Of a stretch of 64,000 nt of DNA, positions 57,817 through 64,000 are shown in pieces. Position 1 is the stretch's first letter; each line of letters opens with the position of its first letter. The notes below the pieces were generated by a model that saw only the letters and a list, made by a program, of their open reading frames with translations, was not told the origin of the DNA and ran no database searches. The position numbers and the translations under genes are program-made. This stretch comes from Clostridiales bacterium (GTDB lineage Bacteria > Bacillota > Clostridia > Saccharofermentanales > Saccharofermentanaceae), in assembly GCA_017509245.1 (NCBI GenBank), contig JAFWQC010000054.1, positions 1-64,000 of the forward strand, given 5' to 3'.

Positions 57817-59220
57817 CTATCCGGGGCTTTCTTCTTCCTGTATTATCGAAGTTGATTTATCAACTACTGACTTGCCGAACCATTTCTTTTTGTACCAGTA
57901 GTACATTACGATGAGACCGCGGATGCATTCATCCGTGGCGGTACCGATGTAGATGCCGGCAACTCCGATGCCTGCAGCGACACCGAGAAAATAACCTGTT
58001 GAAAGCCCTAAGCCCCAGTTGCAGAGTATACCGGCAATAAGCGGGAATACATAAGCACCGGCAGCTTTAAGGCTGTTTACGAATGTCATGTTAAGGCAGC
58101 GCCCTATCTCAACGAAGATATCGGCGATCATGATCATCTGACCAAGAGCGATTATGTTCTGATTCTGAGTAAAGATCCGAAGGGTGTAGCTGCATGCAAG
58201 CGCGTTGATTGAAGTAAGCGCGATCGTAATTGGAAGAGAAGTTATCAACGTCTTGAAGACTCTCCTGTATGCCTCTTCCTGCTTTCTTGCACCGACGAGA
58301 TGCCCGGTTATTATCTGCGTGGATAATGCACATGCATTAGAGAAGATTATCGCTAATGATATCAGTGTATTGCAATAAGACCTGGCATTTACGGCATCGT
58401 CTCCCATTGCATTTACAAAGGAAAGGAGAGTGGTCTGATATAGGTTGTATGTAAGGTTTTCGCCTGCTGTAGGTAGTCCGATCCTTATCATCTTTCCAAG
58501 AAATTTTCCGGGGAAAGGCACCAGATAGCGGAGAGAGATCTTTCCGATCTTTTTGGCAAAGAAGAATATGAAGACAGCCACTACTGCAAGTGCTCTTGCT
58601 GCAACGGTCGATATTGCAACGCCTGCGACGCCCATGTTAAGGAAGGTAAGAGGACCGTATAAGAACAGGTAATTGCCGAAGATATTAAAGATGTTGATGG
58701 CAAAGGTAACGTACATGCCGATCTTGGTATAGCCGTTGCACCGCAGTATCTGAAGCATTACGTTAAATACGGCCGATAAGAATCCTGCGCCTCCTACAAT
58801 GTAGATGTATATCATCGAATAGGGACGCATTTTCGCTGACACATGAAGGAAATCCATGATCAGGGGATTAGCCGCACAGAAAGCGCCGCTGAGAATGATA
58901 CCGATCACGAGGTTGACCACGACTGCGAGCGTGTAGATCATGTCCATCTTGTCGTAGCGCTTCGCTCCGAGATATTGTGCAACAACAACGCTTGTTGCGG
59001 TTGCGATGACATTGAAGAGAATGTACATCATGAACATGATGGTGTTGGCGTTTCCGACAGCGCCTACCGCAGATTCGTCATAGTGGCTCAGCATGATGGT
59101 ATCGACATTGTTGAGCATCGTGTTAAGCAAAAGCTCAAGGAACATCGGCCCTGCCAGTATCAGCAGCGGAGTCTTCTCGTCTATGACCATGGTTTTATTG
59201 TTTTTTAATGAATTCCCCAT
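57817..59220 (-). CDS. MATE-family exporter (second copy)
   Basis: A 467-residue exporter, about twelve helices. Typical segments are LSHYDESAVGAVGNANTI, VVVAQYLGAKRYDKM in the first half and TQIITGHLVGARKQEEAYR in the second. It is not a close copy of the one at 44175. The start is ATG 59220 with an AGAAG-like site. Substrate unknown. It converges with the third lipoprotein. Confidence 0.9.
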   Translation of the reverse strand: MGNSLKNNKTMVIDEKTPLLILAGPMFLELLLNTMLNNVDTIMLSHYDESAVGAVGNANTIMFMMYILFNVIATATSVVVAQYLGAKRYDKMDMIYTLAVVVNLVIGIILSGAFCAANPLIMDFLHVSAKMRPYSMIYIYIVGGAGFLSAVFNVMLQILRCNGYTKIGMYVTFAINIFNIFGNYLFLYGPLTFLNMGVAGVAISTVAARALAVVAVFIFFFAKKIGKISLRYLVPFPGKFLGKMIRIGLPTAGENLTYNLYQTTLLSFVNAMGDDAVNARSYCNTLISLAIIFSNACALSTQIITGHLVGARKQEEAYRRVFKTLITSLPITIALTSINALACSYTLRIFTQNQNIIALGQMIMIADIFVEIGRCLNMTFVNSLKAAGAYVFPLIAGILCNWGLGLSTGYFLGVAAGIGVAGIYIGTATDECIRGLIVMYYWYKKKWFGKSVVDKSTSIIQEEESPG

Positions 59221-59655
59221 ATTATTTCTTCTCGAAAAATCCTTGTTTTCGAGAATAAATCTTACTACAAGACATATTTTTTATATATAAAGCAGCCGTA
59301 TATTTCTTCACTAAAAATTGCTTCAGGACAGGCCCCCGAATTCGCAATTTTGAGATTTAAAGTGTCAATATTTCGAGCTGCACGGTTCTTGTTCAGGACC
59401 GGGTCTGATTGATATCAGATTAAGAAGTTAACTAATAGTTCTGTGATCAAGAATGCCGTTATTATCTTTGCCTGTCTGATCGTGATGATAATTGCAATGG
59501 CAGTAGTCAAAGCATTAAAGAGAAAGCATAACTAAAGCAAGTTCAGCATCTGAATTAGTTCTGTTCTCCTGGAGGTTTAATTTTCGGGAATAAATCAAAT
59601 TAAACAAATTTCTCTGATATCTGCTATAATCCAGTTGTATTGGGGAGGAGTAGAT
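59221..59655. other. 435-bp intergenic region with hairpins
   Basis: The region between two divergent genes holds three dyads. CTCGAAAA and TTTTCGAG (59231-59253) face each other around ATCCTTG. AAAATTGC and GCAATTTT flank a 22-nt loop near 59314-59353. TCTGAT and ATCAGA enclose TGAT near 59405-59420. A 30-codon hydrophobic frame with a GTG at 59443 lacks a ribosome site. The rest shows nothing. Confidence 0.5.
59622..59630 (+). promoter_or_regulatory. Extended -10 promoter of the small membrane protein
   Basis: TGCTATAAT is a consensus extended -10 (TGnTATAAT), 26 nt before the ATG at 59656. The -35 region is AT-rich without a clear hexamer, as is usual for this class. Confidence 0.7.
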
Positions 59656-60114
59656 ATGTCTGAGTTTAGTTTAAAGAAAAAACTGTTGGTCTTAGCAGCT
59701 GTATTATCTGTCATTACGGCATTTTTACCATTATTTAAAGTTAAGGGCGTAGGCGTGGCCCTAAGCATTCCAAAAGAATACAGTCTGCCTATCCCTCTGA
59801 TGCCGACAATTTACGGATTGGGAATAATCATTTCAGCAATTGCGATCGTGGCTTTTCTTATCTTAAGGATAAAGCCCGGTTATGCCATTGCTGCGGTAGT
59901 CGATTTTGCTATATCAATGGTAGGTCTTATCGATCTGGCGAACAAAGCAAAAGCCGACCCGGATCTTTTGTTCGATCAGGTCGGCAATGCAATGTCCAGT
60001 TATGATATCAATGAAGTCGTAACAGCTCCGGGTTTTTATGTGCTGATAATCGTATCGGTCATGGTACTTTGTATGACACTGGTTAACTTCCTTGACAGGG
60101 AAGTGGAAGAGTAA
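59656..60114 (+). CDS. Small four-helix membrane protein, unknown
   Basis: A 152-residue protein with about four transmembrane helices (KLLVLAAVLSVITAFLPLF, GLGIIISAIAIVAFLIL, AIAAVVDFAISMVGLIDLA, FYVLIIVSVMVLCMTLV). No family is recognised. GGGGAGGAG lies directly before the ATG. It converges with the TPM-like pair. Confidence 0.7.
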   Translation: MSEFSLKKKLLVLAAVLSVITAFLPLFKVKGVGVALSIPKEYSLPIPLMPTIYGLGIIISAIAIVAFLILRIKPGYAIAAVVDFAISMVGLIDLANKAKADPDLLFDQVGNAMSSYDINEVVTAPGFYVLIIVSVMVLCMTLVNFLDREVEE

Positions 60115-60129
60115 ACCTCTTTCTGACAG

Positions 60130-60963
60130 TTATACAAACCTTGGATCGTTGCGCGGATCTCCTTCATATACCTTTTTATGGTCTTTTATGAATTTAATAG
60201 TCAGTATGACAAGGACAACGGCGAATATGACTGTTGCGATAATAGCAGGCATAAATTTCTTGATCAGATACCAAGTCCTTTCTGACTGATTCGGATTGAT
60301 CCTGCTGTTTGCATCATTCTTTGCATATTCGAATGCATCGACAAAGACATCTGTTGCGGATGTGCCGTTAGCGCTTTCGTCAACGATGCTCTTATTCATA
60401 TGCTCGTAAACAGAATCGGTTACAAATTTACCGGCTTCATTACCTCTAAAACCCGCACAGGAAAAGTGAGTGCGCTGCTTTTCATTTCCGGGTACGGAAT
60501 ATAAGATTACGAAAACATTATCATTCATAGTAAACGTCGCATATTTATTTGCATAAGTTCCGACATCTTTATATCCTGCCTTTACCCAGTCTTCGTCATA
60601 GCACGAAATGAATACGGGGCATACTCCGGAGAGTTCATAGTATTCAGTGAATTTTGCCATGAGCTTTTCCTGATCGCTTATGACTCCGGCCTTATCGAAA
60701 ATGGCAGGCTCGTAACTGGTTACTGGTATTTCATCTGAAACACTCACATCACCGCCGGCCGGGTTTGAGATAACCGCTCCTGTTCGATCCGGTATGAGTT
60801 TCTGCGGATTAGCAGTATCAGTTCCGGCACAAACGATTCCAATAACGATTACAGCAAGTAAAGCCGTGAAGATTATTGATATCGGCAAGTCCTTTTTCTG
60901 TTTTGCATATTTGTTTATATAGTTATCTCTGTTAAATGCATCTGCATTAGGATCGTATGACAT
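60130..60963 (-). CDS. TPM-like membrane protein (tandem copy B)
   Basis: A 277-residue protein with two transmembrane helices, one near residue 30-45 and one near 240-262, enclosing an outside domain. The domain begins PAIFDKAGVISDQEKL, a pattern like the start of TPM/YgcG-type domains (named after TLP18.3, Psb32, MOLO-1), and continues with EYYELSGVCPVFISCYDEDW. The short tail ends GDPRNDPRFV. AAGGAG precedes the ATG. Its paralog follows upstream at 61007-61855. Function unknown. Confidence 0.65.
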   Translation of the reverse strand: MSYDPNADAFNRDNYINKYAKQKKDLPISIIFTALLAVIVIGIVCAGTDTANPQKLIPDRTGAVISNPAGGDVSVSDEIPVTSYEPAIFDKAGVISDQEKLMAKFTEYYELSGVCPVFISCYDEDWVKAGYKDVGTYANKYATFTMNDNVFVILYSVPGNEKQRTHFSCAGFRGNEAGKFVTDSVYEHMNKSIVDESANGTSATDVFVDAFEYAKNDANSRINPNQSERTWYLIKKFMPAIIATVIFAVVLVILTIKFIKDHKKVYEGDPRNDPRFV

Positions 60964-61006
60964 ATTATTCTCCTTACCCTGATTATCCCCGGTTATTTAT
61001 GTTTGT

Positions 61007-61855
61007 TTATGCAAGACGCGGATCTTTGCGTACATCCTCTTTCCATGCATTTCTTTCTTTAATGAATTTTCTTATTACAACGATAAAGATAATAATGAAT
61101 GCCAGTGAAACGATTATTAACGGAAGTGCTTCAAGAAAACCATTTTTAAGATTGTCTGCTGTTGTAGGATTCAGTTTACCCTGAGCATCCTTGATTGCAA
61201 ACTTGAATGCGTTGTCAAGATTCTCATTAATGCTGAGTCCCTTGCTGATGCCGGAGTTGAGCATGTTCTTAAAGTGCAAGATCGTGTAAATAGTAATGAT
61301 ATTTACTGTGTTCTGTCCCTGAATAGCAGCAACTTTGTAAGTTGTCTTTTCAGATGAAACCTGGTTTACCGAGAATACGATTGCAAGATGATCCTGATCT
61401 TTGAAATCACGATCGTATCTGAATAATGTGTACTCTTTTAAGTTCTTTCCGGGCTTCCAGTCACTGTCGTTAACTGTATAGATTACAGGGCAGATGCCAG
61501 TAAGTTTATGATACTCGTCAAGTGTCTTTAAGAGTGCATCTTCATCATCGATGATTCCGGCTTCATCAAATACAGCCGGTGTGTAATTATTCTTCAGCTT
61601 GGCAGGCTTTGTTACAAAAGTTCCGCGTGCAATAGGAATGATTATGATGCAAGCCAGTATTGTTAAAACGAGAAGTGTAATTATTGTTGTTTTTAACGGG
61701 CTTGACTGAGGTGTAAGATAATTATCTGTTCCGTCATTTGTTGCTTCATCCAGCTGGCGGCCTGCAACTGCGTAATAACGCTCAGGTCCACGGAAATGAA
61801 ATTTTACATTGTTGTTTGTATTGTTGTTTGAATTGTTGTTATTAATGTTTTTCAT
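61007..61855 (-). CDS. TPM-like membrane protein (tandem copy A)
   Basis: A 282-residue paralog of the neighbouring gene with the same plan: an Asn-rich cytoplasmic start, a helix near residue 55-75, an outside TPM-like domain (PAVFDEAGIIDDEDALLKTL, LTGICPVIYTVNDSDW) and a second helix near 240-262, ending EDVRKDPRLA. The pair is 43 bp apart and probably one operon. AGGGG lies before the ATG. The asparagine-rich head (residues 2-16) is encoded by a low-complexity run. Confidence 0.65.
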   Translation of the reverse strand: MKNINNNNSNNNTNNNVKFHFRGPERYYAVAGRQLDEATNDGTDNYLTPQSSPLKTTIITLLVLTILACIIIIPIARGTFVTKPAKLKNNYTPAVFDEAGIIDDEDALLKTLDEYHKLTGICPVIYTVNDSDWKPGKNLKEYTLFRYDRDFKDQDHLAIVFSVNQVSSEKTTYKVAAIQGQNTVNIITIYTILHFKNMLNSGISKGLSINENLDNAFKFAIKDAQGKLNPTTADNLKNGFLEALPLIIVSLAFIIIFIVVIRKFIKERNAWKEDVRKDPRLA

Positions 61856-62272
61856 AGTAATCTACCCCTAGTAAAATACATCACAGGCTATAAAATCCTT
61901 GTGATCAATCCCTTTATTCCCATCTTAAATTGTCTTGCTGTGAAAGTGTGTTCAGTAAAATTATTTTCTTACAGGAGAAAGCAATTATTTATTCTTTAAT
62001 TGCAGTGAACGCCACAAGATGTATATTCAGGCAAGCAGCAGAATCAGTCTCTGCTGAAACTTCGATCCCTTGTGTGTGGCATAATGTTCGCCTCCCTTAA
62101 TCCTTCATATCCGGTTTGATACCGGAAAAATCCCCAAAACTTATTCCAAGTTTATTCTAGATAATTTTCACTGCATTTTCAATATGAATCGTACCGAAAA
62201 CGTGCAAAACTAAGGGACGGAGCATGCAAGACATGCTTTTTCCCGCCCCAAACATTTCATTTGATTTTCATT
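61856..62272. other. 417-bp intergenic region
   Basis: No gene is seen. It contains the terminator of the downstream hydrolase at its right edge, a CAGCAG...CTGCTG dyad near 62036-62058 and a CCGGT...ACCGG dyad near 62111-62125. The upstream part must hold the promoter of the TPM-like pair, but no clear -35/-10 pair is found. Confidence 0.4.
62203..62248 (-). terminator. Probable terminator of the alpha/beta hydrolase gene
   Basis: On the minus strand GGGCGGG...AGCATG, loop TCTTG, CATGCT and CCGTCCC form a two-part stem with a bulge, followed by TTAGTTTT. Confidence 0.5.
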
Positions 62273-63034
62273 TCAGCACGCGTGAAGAAAATTAACCACC
62301 AGCCCGTTGAATTCGTTGTACTTTTCGATGCTGCAGACGTGACCGCATTTCTCGATAAAGCAGAGCGTTGCATCGCTGATCTTCTTCTGTGTTCTTTTCA
62401 CGCTGTTTACGAACAGATAATCCTGTTTGCCTGAAATGAAAAGAACAGGGAGTTTGTTCTCTTTGATCGTGATGAGGTACTCCTTCAATTTGAACTGTGT
62501 TCTAAACAGTTCGCTGAGCCACATCCTGAATGCGGAAGATCTCATCTTGATCGATTCCCTTATGAAGAAGTTTCTGGATTTCTTATGGTTTCTGCACGGC
62601 ATCATGAGATTCGCGAAAAGGGGATAGAAGACCCTTTTGGGAATTATGTATTTGATCCCCTCAAGGAAAGCCAGAAGTGATTTGTAGCCGATGTTCATGT
62701 TGAGAACAAAACCGGCAAGAACAATCGACTTCACCTTGTCTTTATAAAGATAAGCAAATTCCATTGCGACCAGAGTACCGAGTGATAATGCAATGACATG
62801 AACCTTGCCGATGTTCTCATTTTCGAGAACGTCGTAGATCTCTGAAGCTGATCTGGTTAATAAACGTTTGCGCTTCTCGAAGGACGAACCGCCGTGGCCT
62901 TCGAGATCGACAGCGATCACGTTATACTCGTTCAGATCCTTTATCTGGTATTTCCATGTGTTGATGCTGCCGCCAAGACCGTGTATCAGCAGGACCCATT
63001 CATTAGAATTGTTATTATATATTTTGTAATTCAT
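62273..63034 (-). CDS. Alpha/beta-fold hydrolase
   Basis: A 253-residue hydrolase. LLIHGLGGSINTWKYQI carries the oxyanion loop HGLGG, VIALSLGTLVAMEF is the nucleophile elbow with the serine, and CGHVCSIEKYNEF near the end holds the catalytic histidine. The acid is probably Asp in SGKQDYLF. Esterase, lipase or C-C hydrolase activities are all possible; the substrate is unknown. GAGAGAGG precedes the ATG. Confidence 0.85.
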   Translation of the reverse strand: MNYKIYNNNSNEWVLLIHGLGGSINTWKYQIKDLNEYNVIAVDLEGHGGSSFEKRKRLLTRSASEIYDVLENENIGKVHVIALSLGTLVAMEFAYLYKDKVKSIVLAGFVLNMNIGYKSLLAFLEGIKYIIPKRVFYPLFANLMMPCRNHKKSRNFFIRESIKMRSSAFRMWLSELFRTQFKLKEYLITIKENKLPVLFISGKQDYLFVNSVKRTQKKISDATLCFIEKCGHVCSIEKYNEFNGLVVNFLHAC

Positions 63035-63312
63035 ATTTATTACCTCTCTCCGTGAAGGCCGTCCGTGATCCCTTTATATCAGGCAGGTCCTTCTGCCGTC
63101 ATATTACCGCCGAAGTTATTTCCGCAATATGAGCAATATAGGCAAATATGCGGTAATAGTTTGATGATCAAAGTATTTCACGTGCCCGAAAACCGCACTT
63201 GCAGAGAACGCAACAATTACATGTTTCAAACTGTATTTAGTATGTAGGGGCGCAAAGGAAATTGCTTATGAAAGTATTCCGCGACGGTGTTCCGGGATAC
63301 GGGGAGGTGTTT

Positions 63313-64000
63313 ATGAAGGCTGAAAAAATACTGGTCTGTTTACTGGCATGTTCTATTATCTTTTCGATCTGTGGCTGCAAAAAGAAGAATAAGCGATCAA
63401 CTGTAAAACAGGAAGCACCTACAGATACATATACCGATACCTATTCTCAGCCGCCAACGGCAACTCCTAAACCTGTGCAGGATTACTCTTCGCCACTTAA
63501 GGACCTGTTGGGTGTTGAGCCTGCTTCATCTACATTTGCAGAGCTTAAAAGACTGTCAAATAAGATAAAAGATAACAGGGCGTACTACAATGAGGACGAA
63601 GAACATCACTATTGCACTCTGGTTTTCAAAGGGAATCTATATTATGTAATCCGGTATGAAATGGCACAGCAGTGGTTCGAATATTTCTTCAGACCGGATG
63701 ACAATCTGTATTTCGAAATGTTCAATGGAAATCCGATCATCAGGGAGGAGGATTACTGCGGACCTGAGGGTATGTATCAGACGAGTGAATACCGCGTGTT
63801 TGTTGATGATTCATGTAAATTCCTCGTCCTGTGCGATAGTCTGAGTATTCCTGATTATCAGATTGAAGCATTCAATGGTGACGGTTATGAGGAACAATAT
63901 GTCAGCGTGGAGAGATTCAAAGAATATTATTCGCTGAATGACACTGAGATAGAGGATTATCTCATTGAAGATTACATCTGGATCAACCGCATCGATGAAT
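63313..64000 (+). CDS. Lipoprotein, unknown, truncated by window end
   Basis: The frame stays open to the last base; at least 229 residues are present. The signal peptide MKAEKILVCLLACSIIFSI ends in the lipobox ICGC, followed by KKKNKR and a Thr/Pro/Gln-rich linker. The body (PLKDLLGVEPASSTFAELKR, then strand-rich, acidic) is not recognised. The ATG at 63313 has GGGGAGG 5 nt before it and gives a normal-length signal; an in-frame ATG at 63268 would add 15 residues. The 278 bp before it hold no gene. Confidence 0.75.
   Translation, partial: MKAEKILVCLLACSIIFSICGCKKKNKRSTVKQEAPTDTYTDTYSQPPTATPKPVQDYSSPLKDLLGVEPASSTFAELKRLSNKIKDNRAYYNEDEEHHYCTLVFKGNLYYVIRYEMAQQWFEYFFRPDDNLYFEMFNGNPIIREEDYCGPEGMYQTSEYRVFVDDSCKFLVLCDSLSIPDYQIEAFNGDGYEEQYVSVERFKEYYSLNDTEIEDYLIEDYIWINRIDE

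Noticed and set aside
59443-59535. 30-residue hydrophobic frame with a GTG start and a basic tail, like a small membrane peptide
   Set aside because: No Shine-Dalgarno and no promoter near it; too short to support without conservation data.

Overview
The window reads as chromosomal DNA of a Gram-positive anaerobe of the class Clostridia (Bacillota). Supporting signs are an S-box (SAM-I) riboswitch before metK, AGGAGG-type ribosome binding sites, a sortase-type surface protein, many lipoproteins with Gram-positive lipoboxes, a YtrA-type GntR regulator, RecD2, and no outer-membrane genes. I see no phage, insertion sequence, rRNA, CRISPR array or replication origin. The species cannot be named from this alone. 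LAYOUT: 1-1111 is the C-terminal end of a Pro/Thr-stalked surface protein. 1301-3515 (minus) holds tRNA-Leu(GAG), an Ogg-like DNA glycosylase and an RlmL-like methyltransferase. 4031-5784 holds proA and rpiB. 5862-12546 is a complete F-type ATP synthase operon in the order a-c-b-(delta+alpha)-gamma-beta-epsilon, followed by an aldo/keto reductase. 13781-18891 (minus) is a compact Tad pilus operon: TadZ-like protein, CpaF ATPase, a fused TadB-TadC, a Flp1-type pilin and an FHA protein. 19162-23803 holds the SAM riboswitch, metK, recD2 and comF. 23921-28745 holds two tandem paralogous lipoproteins; a third copy lies at 55468-57813. 28748-35482 holds an MraY-like transferase, argS, an M3 peptidase, an RsmF-like methyltransferase and an ITPase. 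35762-41166 holds an ACT protein, hom, purD, a NadD-YqeK fusion, rsfS and comEA. 41170-48148 holds birA, an HD-GYP protein, a MATE exporter and a YidC-sulfatase fusion. From 48296 to the end is accessory: lipoproteins, two regulator modules with strong palindromic operators, a second MATE exporter, and paired membrane proteins. MAIN OBSERVATIONS: (1) The Tad operon and comEA, 21 kb apart, both have three phased TTGTCGG-type repeats placed 23 nt before a -10-like hexamer. This predicts a shared activator joining Tad pili with DNA uptake. (2) The ATP synthase has no separate delta gene; a delta C-terminal-like domain is fused to the front of alpha. (3) A YidC/Oxa1 domain whose groove arginine is replaced by asparagine is fused to an extracellular sulfatase-type domain. 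(4) The octamer CTCGAAAA/TTTTCGAG occurs about 31 times where about two are expected, including seven times in the small noncoding fraction. Smaller points are TadB-TadC and NadD-YqeK fusions, a c subunit that has lost its helix-1 glycine motif, three genes with leaderless-type starts, and a 17-bp-armed perfect palindrome governing a protease/GntR/membrane-protein module.
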